DNA of 64,000 bases from CAZBNB01 sp964493245 (GCA_964493245.1 CAZBNB010000010.1:1-64000), one strand, 5' to 3'; positions 1-8,810 are shown, numbered from the stretch's first letter. The notes: generated by a model not told the origin, from the sequence alone. Made by a program: numbers and translations.

Positions 1-99
1 CGCATCACACAAAAAATTACGCTGTATCAACAAAACTGGAGTGTGATTAAAAACGCTATTCAGGAGAAAATCAAAATCTTAATGCTTCAAGCCGCATGA
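1..99 (+). CDS. 3' end of an unidentified gene (partial)
   Basis: The first 99 bases read open in frame 1 and stop at TGA, giving a 32-residue tail that is rich in Lys, Gln and Ile and ends LMLQAA. The rest lies outside the window, so no family can be assigned. A strong hairpin terminator follows 25 bases after the stop, which supports this being a real gene end. The other two forward frames are interrupted early. Confidence 0.5.
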   Translation, partial: RITQKITLYQQNWSVIKNAIQEKIKILMLQAA

Positions 100-123
100 G
101 TTAAGTGCGAAACTCGTGAGGGG

Positions 124-149
124 TAAAAAGCACAGGGACGTGCTTTTTA
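124..149 (+). terminator. Rho-independent terminator
   Basis: The arms TAAAAAGCAC (124-133) and GTGCTTTTTA (140-149) pair perfectly around a 6-base loop. The A-tract on one side and T-tract on the other make it able to work in both directions. It lies between the stop at 99 and the convergent gene ending at 294, so it can end both transcripts. Confidence 0.8.
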
Positions 150-293
150 GCGCCTTTGAGCGGGAAGCGAATAGGCGGCGCCCCCTTAAAACAGCCTGAA
201 AAGGGGATCAAGCGGACGCTTTCGCCCAACAAAATAACCCGGCCTGAATGATAAACCTTTCTCCGATCTGATGCGTCAACGTTCACCGAGTAG

Positions 294-1706
294 CTATACT
301 TGGCAAGCGGCTGTTTTTTCTGACAATGGGGTGGATGAATCGGTTGCTTTAGGCTGAGAAAAGATTGAGTGGCTGCTGCGTCCAATATCAAATGCTTTAT
401 CCACAGCTGTTTTTATATTAATAAAGTTATTTTTTGCTTCTTCTAAAATAAAAGGTGATTTATCTTTTAATGTTTGAAAACTATTTTTTAATACTTGATT
501 TATCTCTGCGTTTTGTTGAGCGCTGGTTTGATCCATAAAAAATCCAGCAAATTCATTTTTTTCTGCTGTCACTGCTTTAGACTCATTTTTATATACGATG
601 CGTAAGCTTGTTTGCAATGACTCTGCGTACTGATTTGTAATTCGTTTAATAATCAAATCTTTTGCTAAATTAACCAACAATCCAAAGGTTAAAAAACACA
701 AACTTAATACCATGCCCGATGGAAGCGTGCACCATAAGATAATTGAAACGGTGACAAGTGCCGCCGCCGCTAGTTTTATCCAAAGGATGTTTAAGTCACG
801 CTCACGCATGGTATCAAGACGAATATTACGTGCCGACTGCTCTGTTGTGAGAGGCGCTTCTATGTCTAAACCACGTCTTGGTTTAAATTTAAGATTGGCA
901 TGGCGTATGGTAGCCGAAAAATCAATTTGTGGGTTTTCATACTTCACAAACAAAAGATAAATGGTTTCAAGCACGTCCATGAAGGAGCAGGCGATAAAAA
1001 GAAGCGCAGCAATCGGCCCGAGTGTACCATGAGCCATATACATCAGGACGTTACCACTGATATTCATGCCAATAGCCAGTGTTTTGAAAGCCAGGCTTCT
1101 AAGGCTGTCAGGTGAGGGATTGGGGCCATGTTTAAATGTTTTGTACCACGTATAAAGGAGAACAGATGACTGCCATGCAATGCCAATGATTGCTACACTG
1201 CGGACTTCGGTGAAAATAACACATAACCATTTGATAAACCCAGGAAAAGACTTTAAAAACCATTCGATAAATAGCCAAAAAAAATGAGGGCAAAAATATA
1301 AAAAAAGTCCAATCCCGCTACAAACCAAAATGGAGAGAAGGATGGTTTTAGTCCAGCGCTTAGGTTCTTGTACTTTATGAATAATATGATCTAATTGCTC
1401 AAGATGACCATAACGCCCTTTAAGACGGGTTATGATTTGACGAAGATTTAAACTAACCAATAAATCAAATTCTTCATCTGAAGATGTAATTTCATACAAG
1501 CGAAGGAATTCGATGGTTAAAGGATGAGGTAGCGGGTTTTTTTCACCGCTGCGATAGCCATACATTTTTCCGTATAATTTTCTGGCATTCTTTTCTCCTT
1601 TAACATGCTTACGAATACCATCCTCAACAACAGCAAGAGATTCGCCTTTTGCATAATCAATTAAAATCTGTCTTAATTGTTCGTCAGTTGAGTCTAAAAT
1701 TGCCAT
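294..1706 (-). CDS. Multi-spanning membrane protein, unknown function
   Basis: This 470-residue protein is not recognised. It has a soluble, charged N-terminal part (about residues 1-118), then hydrophobic segments near 120-140, 145-165, 168-188, 210-255 and 312-350. A soluble C-terminal tail of about 120 residues follows, rich in Lys, Asn and Gln. There is no signal peptide. The ATG at 1706 is the first in frame and has only a weak ribosome site. The gene is monocistronic, divergent from rlmE and AT-rich. Its build (soluble head, central membrane hairpins, hydrophilic tail, no family) is shared by some membrane-inserting effectors of Legionellales, but nothing in the sequence proves secretion. 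Confidence 0.7.
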   Translation of the reverse strand: MAILDSTDEQLRQILIDYAKGESLAVVEDGIRKHVKGEKNARKLYGKMYGYRSGEKNPLPHPLTIEFLRLYEITSSDEEFDLLVSLNLRQIITRLKGRYGHLEQLDHIIHKVQEPKRWTKTILLSILVCSGIGLFLYFCPHFFWLFIEWFLKSFPGFIKWLCVIFTEVRSVAIIGIAWQSSVLLYTWYKTFKHGPNPSPDSLRSLAFKTLAIGMNISGNVLMYMAHGTLGPIAALLFIACSFMDVLETIYLLFVKYENPQIDFSATIRHANLKFKPRRGLDIEAPLTTEQSARNIRLDTMRERDLNILWIKLAAAALVTVSIILWCTLPSGMVLSLCFLTFGLLVNLAKDLIIKRITNQYAESLQTSLRIVYKNESKAVTAEKNEFAGFFMDQTSAQQNAEINQVLKNSFQTLKDKSPFILEEAKNNFINIKTAVDKAFDIGRSSHSIFSQPKATDSSTPLSEKTAACQV

Positions 1707-1805
1707 CGTACATGGAAAAAAAGAAAAAAAGCATTATAAATAAAAAAAGGCTTTATGTATATAATTCAGTCATTTTTGTTAAAAAAATTTAATTTTGTAA
1801 AGCCA

Positions 1806-1836
1806 TTGACATCTTTATTTTGATTTAAAATATAAA
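1806..1836 (+). promoter_or_regulatory. Candidate sigma-70 promoter of rlmE
   Basis: A perfect -35 hexamer TTGACA (1806-1811) is followed after 19 bases by TATAAA (1831-1836); AATATA at 17-base spacing is an alternative -10. It lies about 75 bases before the rlmE start in a very AT-rich divergent intergenic region. The -35 is strong and the spacing is slightly long. Confidence 0.5.
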
Positions 1837-1913
1837 ACACAAGAAGCTTTTTGTTCTTTTTTAGAGTAAAATGACATATTAAAATTCTATCATTGCCTGG
1901 TTTTATCTCACTC

Positions 1914-2537
1914 ATGAAACGCACAAAAAGCAGCAAACGCTGGTTACAAGAACATTTTAATGATATTTATGTTAAAAAAGCACATGCAGAAGGATGGCGT
2001 AGTCGAGCTGTCTACAAGTTGCAAGAAATCGATGAAAAAGAGCAGTTGTTTAAGCCCGGTATGACGGTGATTGATTTAGGTGCGGCCCCAGGAGGGTGGA
2101 CACAATATGTTTCTGAGAAATTGAATGGGCAACGTAGTAGTCGGATTATCGCATTAGATGTTTTGCCGATGGACGCGTTGATGGGCGTCGAATTTATTCA
2201 AGGTGATTTTACTGAAGATACGGTTTTGGCCGAGCTGACAGCCTTGGTTGCAGCTGGCTCTGTGGATGTATTGTTATCTGATATGGCGCCTAACATGAGT
2301 GGTAGCCCCGCTATTGATATTCCGCGTGCCATGTTATTAACAGAACTGGCCTTTGACTTAAGTAATACCATGTTAAAGCCCGGTGGAACTTTATTAATGA
2401 AAGTGTTTCATGGCGTCGGTTTTGATGAGTTGGTTAAATCGATGCGCCAATCGTTTGAGCGGGTTGTCATTCGTAAGCCATCCGCTTCGCGCGCGCGCTC
2501 ACGAGAAACATATATTCTGGCTAAACATAAGCGATAA
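1914..2537 (+). CDS. rlmE: 23S rRNA 2'-O-ribose U2552 methyltransferase RlmE (FtsJ/RrmJ)
   Basis: RlmE methylates the ribose of U2552 in 23S rRNA using S-adenosylmethionine, late in 50S assembly. The 207-residue protein matches the family length (E. coli 209). The SAM loop reads DLGAAPGGWTQY, and the K-D-K-E catalytic tetrad is recognisable in AVYKLQEID, LLSDMAPN, LMKVFHG and SRETYILA. An in-frame TTG at 1893 would add 7 residues, but the ATG at 1914 gives the usual MKR-T-K-S-S-KRWLQEHF start. The order rlmE-ftsH is conserved in gammaproteobacteria. Here the two are separated by a 166-bp inverted-repeat element, so ftsH probably has its own promoter. Confidence 0.96.
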   Translation: MKRTKSSKRWLQEHFNDIYVKKAHAEGWRSRAVYKLQEIDEKEQLFKPGMTVIDLGAAPGGWTQYVSEKLNGQRSSRIIALDVLPMDALMGVEFIQGDFTEDTVLAELTALVAAGSVDVLLSDMAPNMSGSPAIDIPRAMLLTELAFDLSNTMLKPGGTLLMKVFHGVGFDELVKSMRQSFERVVIRKPSASRARSRETYILAKHKR

Positions 2538-2566
2538 ATCTTTCTCTCATCGTACGTTTCTCTAAA

Positions 2567-2732
2567 TCTAGGGTCTGTGCACCTAACTTTCCACGGCTGC
2601 AAATTCGCCTGATTTGCTCAAATTTCGTCTTGAGTTCGTTAAATAGCTGGCTGTTCGCCTCACTCAAGCTAAAATTTTATCTAAATCATTCGAATTTTCG
2701 TTACGCGCAAAGTTAGGTGCACAGACCCTAGA
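2567..2732. repeat. MITE-like element with perfect 24-bp terminal inverted repeats
   Basis: The left end (2567-2590, TCTAGGGTCTGTGCACCTAA then CTTT) is the exact reverse complement of 2709-2732. The interior holds a second, imperfect palindrome: AAATTTCGTCTTGAG near 2629 and CTCAAGCTAAAATTT near 2664. That interior is closely similar to the element at 53406-53495. There is no open reading frame inside. It sits between the conserved neighbours rlmE and ftsH, which marks it as an insertion of a small non-autonomous repeat. Confidence 0.85.
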
Positions 2733-2738
2733 AACCTA

Positions 2739-2762
2739 GCATTTTGAAGTTTATTGGGTATA
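2739..2762 (+). repeat. Copy of a 24-bp dispersed repeat
   Basis: GCATTTTGAAGTTTATTGGG plus TATA. The reverse complement of 43528-43551 differs from it at 2 of 24 positions, and 43612-43635 differs at a few. It lies directly beside the 24-bp inverted repeat, 65 bases before the ftsH start. Confidence 0.6.
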
Positions 2763-2826
2763 TAATTTAATTCATGTTGTACACCGAACTTTGATTCTGT
2801 GCACTGACCAACGCGAGGGTATTATT

Positions 2827-4758
2827 TTGAATGACATGCTGAAAAACTTATTTTTATGGTTGATTATTGCCGTGGTTTTGGTTTCTGTCTTTAGTAATTT
2901 TGGACCAAGTAATGCTTCCGCAGATAAGATTTCTTATAGCCAGTTTCTAACTGAAGTATCCCAAGGATTGGTTGGTACGGTTAGTATTGAAGATGATCGG
3001 ATTATTCGTGGGGTGACAAAGAATAATCATCGATTTGTGACCTATATGCCAGTACACGATAATGCGTTGCTTGGGCAGTTATTGAAATACAACGTCAATG
3101 TGAGTGGCCAAGAAAAACAACAAGAGAGCTTCCTGTTACACTTATTTATCAATTGGTTCCCAATGTTGCTGTTAATTGGCGTATGGGTCTTTTTTATGCG
3201 CCAAATGCAAGGCGGTGGTGGCCGAGGTGCGATGTCTTTTGGTCGCTCCAGAGCACGGTTATTGGGTGAAGATCAAGTTAAAGTCACGTTTGCGGATGTG
3301 GCTGGTGTGGATGAAGCAAAAGAAGAAGTGAAAGAGTTGGTTGATTTTTTACGTGACCCCACTAAATTTCAGAATTTAGGCGGTCGTATTCCACGCGGTG
3401 TCTTGCTTGTCGGCTCGCCCGGTACAGGTAAAACCTTGCTGGCCCGAGCGGTGGCTGGTGAAGCAAAAGTGCCTTTTTTTACAATATCAGGTTCGGATTT
3501 TGTAGAAATGTTTGTCGGTGTAGGTGCTTCGCGTGTAAGGGATATGTTTGAGCAAGCCAAAAAGCAAGCGCCTTGTATTATTTTTATTGATGAAATCGAT
3601 GCGGTGGGGCGTCATCGTGGCGCGGGTCTTGGTGGTGGCCATGATGAGCGTGAGCAAACACTGAACCAACTTTTAGTTGAGATGGATGGTTTTGAGGGCA
3701 GTGAAGGCGTGATTGTGATTGCTGCAACTAACCGACCGGATGTACTCGATCCCGCCTTATTACGGCCGGGTCGTTTTGATCGACAGGTGGTGGTTCCATT
3801 ACCTGATATTCGTGGTCGTGAACAGATTTTAAAAGTCCATTTAAGCAAAGTTCAAACCGATAGTACCGTTCAAATTACACCGATTGCACGTGGCACACCG
3901 GGCTTTTCTGGCGCTGACCTAGCAAATTTAGTCAATGAAGCAGCCTTGTTTGCGGCGCGTGGGAACAAGCAAAAAGTCACCATGATTGAGCTTGATAAAG
4001 CCAAAGATAAAATCATGATGGGTGCTGAGCGCCGCTCGATGGTTATGAGTGAAGAAGAGAAAAAACTCACGGCGTATCATGAAGCGGGGCATGCGATTGT
4101 TGGTTTGATGATGCCAGAACATGATCCTGTTTACAAAGTTTCCATTATTCCCCGAGGTCGAGCACTGGGTGTTACTATGTTTTTACCAGAGCAAGATCGT
4201 TACAGCTACACCAAGCGTCGCTTGGAAAGTCAATTAGCCAGCTTGTTTGGTGGTCGTGTGGCAGAGGAGCTTATTTTTGGTCTAGATCATGTCACCACCG
4301 GTGCGTCTAATGATATTATGCGAGCAACCGATATTGCACGCAAAATGGTTACAAGCTGGGGCTTATCTGAATTAGGACCATTGACGTTTGGTCAAGAGGA
4401 AGGAGAAGTCTTCTTGGGACGCTCAGTGACACAAAACAAAGAAATTTCTGATAAGACAGCGCAGCATATTGATGAGCAAGTTCGTAAAATTATTGATAGA
4501 AACTTTGAACGGGCGCAAAAAGTGCTGAATGAAAACATGCCTACCTTGCATTTGATGGCAGAGGCTTTGATCAAATATGAAACAATTGATACAGAGCAAA
4601 TCAAAGTTATTATGTCAGGAGAGGAGCCACCACCACCTGCTGACTGGGGCACGATCGCGCTTGATCCACAAAGTGCTGCACCGACAACCGCGAAACCTAC
4701 GCCCAAAAAGAGCACCAGAAAACGGATTAATAAAGATACACCAGCTAAAGAGCATTAG
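2827..4758 (+). CDS. ftsH: ATP-dependent zinc metalloprotease FtsH
   Basis: FtsH is the hexameric inner-membrane AAA+ protease that degrades misassembled membrane proteins and short-lived regulators. Membrane spans lie near residues 5-23 and 105-122 with a periplasmic domain between. Then come Walker A GSPGTGKT, Walker B IIFIDEID, the second region of homology ATNRPDVLDPALLRPGRFDR, and the zinc-protease motif HEAGH. The frame is open upstream from 2791. The TTG at 2827 has GAGGGT at good spacing and gives 643 residues, as in E. coli (644). The ATG at 2836 fits the family start too but is far from a ribosome site. folP follows after 9 bases. Confidence 0.97.
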   Translation: MNDMLKNLFLWLIIAVVLVSVFSNFGPSNASADKISYSQFLTEVSQGLVGTVSIEDDRIIRGVTKNNHRFVTYMPVHDNALLGQLLKYNVNVSGQEKQQESFLLHLFINWFPMLLLIGVWVFFMRQMQGGGGRGAMSFGRSRARLLGEDQVKVTFADVAGVDEAKEEVKELVDFLRDPTKFQNLGGRIPRGVLLVGSPGTGKTLLARAVAGEAKVPFFTISGSDFVEMFVGVGASRVRDMFEQAKKQAPCIIFIDEIDAVGRHRGAGLGGGHDEREQTLNQLLVEMDGFEGSEGVIVIAATNRPDVLDPALLRPGRFDRQVVVPLPDIRGREQILKVHLSKVQTDSTVQITPIARGTPGFSGADLANLVNEAALFAARGNKQKVTMIELDKAKDKIMMGAERRSMVMSEEEKKLTAYHEAGHAIVGLMMPEHDPVYKVSIIPRGRALGVTMFLPEQDRYSYTKRRLESQLASLFGGRVAEELIFGLDHVTTGASNDIMRATDIARKMVTSWGLSELGPLTFGQEEGEVFLGRSVTQNKEISDKTAQHIDEQVRKIIDRNFERAQKVLNENMPTLHLMAEALIKYETIDTEQIKVIMSGEEPPPPADWGTIALDPQSAAPTTAKPTPKKSTRKRINKDTPAKEH

Positions 4759-4767
4759 AATATTATT

Positions 4768-5607
4768 GTGAATACACAAGCATTTTTAAATTGGCTTCAA
4801 GCTGGTCATCCACGACCCGTTCTAACCATGGGGATTCTCAATGTTACGACGGACTCGTTTTCTGATGGTGGATTGTATCGAAGCCTTCATCAGGCGTTGA
4901 GTCGCGCTGATATCATGGTAGAGCAAGGCGCTGATATTTTGGATATTGGCGGTGAATCTTCTAGACCAGGGGCAGCCCCTGTTTCGGTTGACGAAGAATT
5001 GGCGCGGATTATTCCTGTGATTGAGGGTATTCGTGCCAAGACCGATATTTGTATTTCGGTTGATACCCATAAGCCAGCTGTGATGCGCGAAGCCATCAAA
5101 GCCGGTGCGTCTTGGATAAATGATATTACTGCTCTACAAACACCCGGTGCTTTGGAAATGGTCGCAGTCTTAAAAACACCGGTTTGTTTGATGCATATGC
5201 AGGGCAAGCCCAATAACATGCAAGAGGCGCCACAATATACCAATGTGATTGATGAGATTAATACTTTTTTTGCACAACGGATTCAAGCCTGCCTTGATGC
5301 GGGGATTGCTCGCGAAATGATTATCTTAGACCCTGGATTTGGATTTGGAAAAACAGTACAACATAATTTATCTTTGACAAAAAAACTAAATCATTTTTGC
5401 AAACATAAGCTGCCTATTTTATTAGGAACATCTCGTAAGCAAACGATTGGTTATTTACTGAATCAAGATACGGATGGTCGATTAGCAGGCGGTTTAGGGC
5501 TTACAACCTATGCGGCAATTCAGGGAGCATCTATAATCAGAACGCATGATGTTCTGGAAACAAAACAAGCATTAACAATCCTAGAGCATATACAAGCCGC
5601 TGAATAA
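4768..5607 (+). CDS. folP: Dihydropteroate synthase
   Basis: FolP condenses p-aminobenzoate with dihydropterin pyrophosphate to form dihydropteroate, and is the sulfonamide target. The 279-residue protein shows the TIM-barrel signatures MGILNVTTDSFSDGG near the N-terminus, DILDIGGESSRPGA, and DPGFGFGKT in the middle. The start is GTG at 4768, nine bases after the ftsH stop, so it is probably translated from the same message. The ftsH-folP-glmM order is the usual one in gammaproteobacteria. Confidence 0.97.
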   Translation: MNTQAFLNWLQAGHPRPVLTMGILNVTTDSFSDGGLYRSLHQALSRADIMVEQGADILDIGGESSRPGAAPVSVDEELARIIPVIEGIRAKTDICISVDTHKPAVMREAIKAGASWINDITALQTPGALEMVAVLKTPVCLMHMQGKPNNMQEAPQYTNVIDEINTFFAQRIQACLDAGIAREMIILDPGFGFGKTVQHNLSLTKKLNHFCKHKLPILLGTSRKQTIGYLLNQDTDGRLAGGLGLTTYAAIQGASIIRTHDVLETKQALTILEHIQAAE

Positions 5608-5609
5608 TC

Positions 5610-5659
5610 TATTTAATAAATCAAAGGTGCTTAACGGAGTGTCATTGATTTATTAAATA
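5610..5659. other. AT-rich inverted repeat after folP
   Basis: Perfect 15-base arms, TATTTAATAAATCAA (5610-5624) and its reverse complement (5645-5659), enclose a 20-base loop. The hairpin starts two bases after the folP stop. It has no T-tract, so it may be an mRNA-stabilising stem or a weak terminator; an operator upstream of glmM is also possible. Confidence 0.5.
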
Positions 5660-5799
5660 AGTCCTGTAGGTCTTGGATACGCGCAAGGATTAAAGTCTGT
5701 TGATATCAAAATCAAGGGGCATGGATAGCGCCTATATTGGCGTGGATTTTAGCTCTTGTGTTTAAATGCCAACAGATCCTAAAGGAGTTTGTCATTAAA

Positions 5800-7149
5800 A
5801 TGAGTGAGCGTAAGTATTTTGGAACGGATGGTATTCGCGGCGAAGTAGGATCTTCTGTCATTAATCCTGAGCTGGTATTAAAACTTGGGTGGGCCGTGGG
5901 ACGTGTGTTAGCCAATCATCATCATAAAAAAGTATTGATAGGTAAAGATACCCGGGTATCTGGTTATATGCTTGAGTCAGCATTGGAGTCTGGCCTGTCG
6001 GCGGCAGGAGTAGATGTGCGGCTATTAGGCCCCATGCCTACACCGGCTGTTGCTTATTTGACACAAACGTTACGCGCTCAAGCCGGAATTGTGATCAGCG
6101 CATCACATAATTTGTTTCAAGATAACGGCATTAAGTTTTTTTCTGCAGACGGTAGTAAATTACCAGACGAAATAGAGCTGGAAATTGAAGCTGAGATGCA
6201 CAAAAAAATGGTATTAGTGAAGCCTTCACAGCTCGGTAAAGCCGCGCGTATTTACGATGCTCCAGGTCGTTATATCGAATTTTGCAAATCCACGGTCCCT
6301 TCTCTAACACGTCTTTCTGGTTTAAAAATCGTTGTCGATTGCGCTAACGGTGCAACTTACAATATTGCGCCTAAAGTTTTTTTAGAGCTGGGTGCAGAGG
6401 TTGTGGCTATCTCAGATAAGCCCGATGGTTTTAATATTAATGATGGTTGCGGCTCAACGAAACCACAAGCCTTGCAAAAACAAGTACTGAAATCAAAAGC
6501 GGATATTGGCATTGCTTTGGATGGTGATGGTGATAGGGTGATTTTAGTGGATGCAAAAGGTCGTTTAATCAATGGTGATCAGGTCATTTACATGATAGCA
6601 AAAGAGCGACATCAGCGTCAGGCTTTGTGTGGTGGAGTCGTGGGGACGTTGATGAGTAACTATGCCTTAGAGCAGGCGATTCAGGAAATGGGGATAACAT
6701 TTTTACGTACGAAAGTCGGTGATCGTTATGTTTTAGAAGCTTTACATGAAAATGGATGGAAGATTGGTGGTGAGCCATCTGGGCATATTGTTTGTTTAGA
6801 TAAGACAACAACAGGTGATGGTATTGTTGCTGCATTACAAGTATTGGCTATGATGATTAAGCAGGAAAAAACACTGGAAGCGTTGGTGGAGGATATTGTG
6901 CTTTTTCCACAAACAACCATCAATTATAAAACGAAGAATGCTTCAAAATTAATCGTTAATCCCCGTGTGCAAAGCTTGATTGTTGATGTAGAGAAAAAAC
7001 TTAAAGACATCGGTCGGGTTTTAGTTAGACCCTCAGGAACGGAGCCGGTATTACGGCTAATGATAGAAGGCCAAGATACGGATCAGATCAACAATTATGC
7101 TCAAATGATGGTTGATGAAATTCAAGCCATAGAACAAACACAGTTGTAG
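5800..7149 (+). CDS. glmM: Phosphoglucosamine mutase
   Basis: GlmM interconverts glucosamine-6-phosphate and glucosamine-1-phosphate on the way to UDP-GlcNAc for peptidoglycan and LPS. The 449-residue protein begins MSERKYFGTDGIRGEVG. It carries the phosphoserine loop VISASHN (near residue 102), the metal loop DGDGDRV and the phosphate-binding RPSGTEP close to the C-terminus. The ATG at 5800 has AAAGGAG ahead of it; an in-frame start at 5737 would add 21 unrelated residues. The 190-base leader suggests some independent expression from folP. Confidence 0.97.
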   Translation: MSERKYFGTDGIRGEVGSSVINPELVLKLGWAVGRVLANHHHKKVLIGKDTRVSGYMLESALESGLSAAGVDVRLLGPMPTPAVAYLTQTLRAQAGIVISASHNLFQDNGIKFFSADGSKLPDEIELEIEAEMHKKMVLVKPSQLGKAARIYDAPGRYIEFCKSTVPSLTRLSGLKIVVDCANGATYNIAPKVFLELGAEVVAISDKPDGFNINDGCGSTKPQALQKQVLKSKADIGIALDGDGDRVILVDAKGRLINGDQVIYMIAKERHQRQALCGGVVGTLMSNYALEQAIQEMGITFLRTKVGDRYVLEALHENGWKIGGEPSGHIVCLDKTTTGDGIVAALQVLAMMIKQEKTLEALVEDIVLFPQTTINYKTKNASKLIVNPRVQSLIVDVEKKLKDIGRVLVRPSGTEPVLRLMIEGQDTDQINNYAQMMVDEIQAIEQTQL

Positions 7150-7209
7150 GTTGGAGATATTTGTCTAATCACTCAAAAGGCTATTTTTGAACGACTGCTT
7201 TTTAATTCA

Positions 7210-7363
7210 GTGAGTATTCAATGACGTCAACTTCAGCGCTTCGTCGTGAAAGATAAAGCGACGAAAGCAATCTCGGGCTCTCTGGTGTTCTGTTTTCTGG
7301 ATTACTTCGCGAGGCTGGCAATGACGGCATTTTTTCCTTAAGTTGACGCCATTGAGTGAACAC
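7210..7363. repeat. Dispersed repeat with imperfect inverted ends (copy 1)
   Basis: The left end 7210-7233 (GTGAGTATTCAATGACGTCA then ACTT) and the reverse complement of 7340-7363 match at 19 of 24 positions. The interior shares the exact 20-mer GCGACGAAAGCAATCTCGGG (7258-7277) with a second copy after truB (30734-30753), and the surrounding sequence is similar. It fills most of the glmM-tpiA gap and contains no credible gene. Confidence 0.7.
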
Positions 7364-7414
7364 TTACAAATCGAATCGTCGGAAACACCGCATGTTGCAA
7401 GATTAGGAGTCTGT

Positions 7415-8176
7415 ATGAAACAAAAAATTGTGATGGGTAATTGGAAAATGAATGGTCGTTTAGACCAAATAACCCTATTGATACAGTCATTAATAGAAGG
7501 GATGTCCAATAATCCGCCAGCGCAATGTGTGGTTTTTCCACCGGCTATTTATTTGCAACATGTGCGTACGCTGCTAAATGAGAGCGCTATCTGCTGGGGG
7601 GCGCAAAATGTTTATCCTGCTAATGCTGGGGCATTTACGGGTGAGTTATCGGGTGTGATGTTAAATGATTTTGGGTGTCGTTATGTGTTGGTTGGTCATT
7701 CAGAGCGTCGCCACCTATTTCATGAAAATGAAAAATTTGTTGCAGAAAAATTCCACCATGTAAAAGATCATGGTATGATACCGGTTCTTTGCGTAGGCGA
7801 GACCCTAGAAGAGCGTCAACAAGGCCTAACAAATCAGGTTATTACGCGTCAATTATTGGCTGTCGTTGCTGCTGCGGTTGCGGAGCAACAAACTGTTTTT
7901 GACCGCTGTGTAATCGCATATGAGCCAGTCTGGGCTATTGGAACAGGCCAAACAGCCAAGCCAGAGCAAGTGCAAGAGGTTCATGGATTTGTGCGGCAGT
8001 TTTTGATGCAAACCGGGCAGTCTGCAGTCGATGAGATACCCATTGTATATGGTGGCAGTGTGAATGAAAAAAACGCACGCTCTTTATTTGAGCTGCCAGA
8101 TGTAGATGGGGGCTTAGTGGGTGGTGCATCCTTGGTTGCACAACAATTTGTGGAAATTGTAAAATGTATCAATTGA
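7415..8176 (+). CDS. tpiA: Triosephosphate isomerase
   Basis: TpiA interconverts dihydroxyacetone phosphate and glyceraldehyde-3-phosphate. The 253-residue protein has the substrate lysine in GNWKMNG, the catalytic histidine in LVGHSERR, the catalytic glutamate in AYEPVWAIGTG and the phosphate-binding loop YGGSVN. The ATG at 7415 follows TTAGGAG and matches the family start; the frame is open 24 codons upstream into the repeat. Its last 13 bases overlap secG, so the two are translationally linked. Confidence 0.97.
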   Translation: MKQKIVMGNWKMNGRLDQITLLIQSLIEGMSNNPPAQCVVFPPAIYLQHVRTLLNESAICWGAQNVYPANAGAFTGELSGVMLNDFGCRYVLVGHSERRHLFHENEKFVAEKFHHVKDHGMIPVLCVGETLEERQQGLTNQVITRQLLAVVAAAVAEQQTVFDRCVIAYEPVWAIGTGQTAKPEQVQEVHGFVRQFLMQTGQSAVDEIPIVYGGSVNEKNARSLFELPDVDGGLVGGASLVAQQFVEIVKCIN

Positions 8177-8487
8177 TATTAATCGTTCATGTTTTAGCGG
8201 CTATTGGCATTATTGGCTTAGTATTAATACAGCATGGCAAAGGCGCCGATATTGGTGCAGCTTTTGGCTCAGGCGCTTCAAATACCGTTTTTGGTAGTCA
8301 AGGCACAGGTAGTTTTTTGTTTCGATTAACCAGTGGGTTAGTCTTAACATTTTTTACAACCAGCGTGTTGTTATCAACAATCGTTGCTGGCCAGTATAAA
8401 AAAACATCTCAGCCATTTATTAATCAAACGCTGCCTGTTGTACAAGAAGGTAAAATTCCCTTACCTGTACAAAAAGATAAAAAATAA
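8164..8487 (+). CDS. secG: Sec translocase subunit SecG
   Basis: SecG assists the SecYEG channel in preprotein export across the inner membrane. The 107-residue protein has two membrane spans (about residues 2-20 and 52-72). Between them is the cytoplasmic loop typical of the family, HGKGADIGAAFGSGASNTVFG (split here as HGKGADIGAAFGSG then ASNTVFG). It overlaps the tpiA end and precedes tRNA-Leu, the conserved tpiA-secG-leu-nuo order of gammaproteobacteria. Confidence 0.96.
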   Translation: MYQLILIVHVLAAIGIIGLVLIQHGKGADIGAAFGSGASNTVFGSQGTGSFLFRLTSGLVLTFFTTSVLLSTIVAGQYKKTSQPFINQTLPVVQEGKIPLPVQKDKK

Positions 8488-8549
8488 ACTTAATTTTTCG
8501 AAAAGCGATGACTTAATGTTAGCATTTTGAATAGTTAAGTGGTGGTCGA

Positions 8550-8574
8550 CGTTCAGTGAACAGACGTGAACATT
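8550..8574 (+). repeat. 25-bp direct repeat, copy left of tRNA-Leu
   Basis: CGTTCAGTGAACAGACGTGA plus ACATT is identical to 8811-8835. A diverged inverted copy lies at 45740-45762. The core TTCAGTGAA is itself near-palindromic. Confidence 0.75.
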
Positions 8575-8591
8575 GACAGGATTATGAATAT

Positions 8592-8676
8592 GCCGAAGTG
8601 GTGGAATTGGTAGACACGCCGTCTTGAGGGGGCGGTGGCGCAAGCTGTGCCGGTTCGAGTCCGGCCTTCGGTACCA
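8592..8676 (+). tRNA. tRNA-Leu(GAG)
   Basis: This 85-base gene includes the encoded CCA. The acceptor stem GCCGAAG pairs with CTTCGGT (a G-U at the end). The anticodon loop CTTGAGG has anticodon GAG at 8626-8628, reading CUC/CUU leucine codons. The long class II variable arm and the T-arm GGTTCGAGTCC are intact. It lies between secG and nuoA, as in other gammaproteobacteria. Confidence 0.96.
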
Positions 8677-8810
8677 TCTTTATCATACCCATAGAGCATT
8701 CTAGCGTTGTGTTCGAAGGATGTTGGGTATAGATATGATAATAAGAATTAGATATGATGTAACGGCTCATCCTTAAACCGTGATACGGAACGCATGGTTA
8801 CAAATACAGC

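Noticed and set aside
101..391. 96-codon minus-strand frame overlapping the membrane orphan's 3' end
   Set aside because: It has no ribosome site, runs through the terminator hairpin and through repeat-like sequence, and ends just beside the upstream gene. It looks like translated intergenic DNA.
4392..4715. 107-codon minus-strand frame inside ftsH
   Set aside because: Complement of conserved FtsH coding sequence without a start signal.
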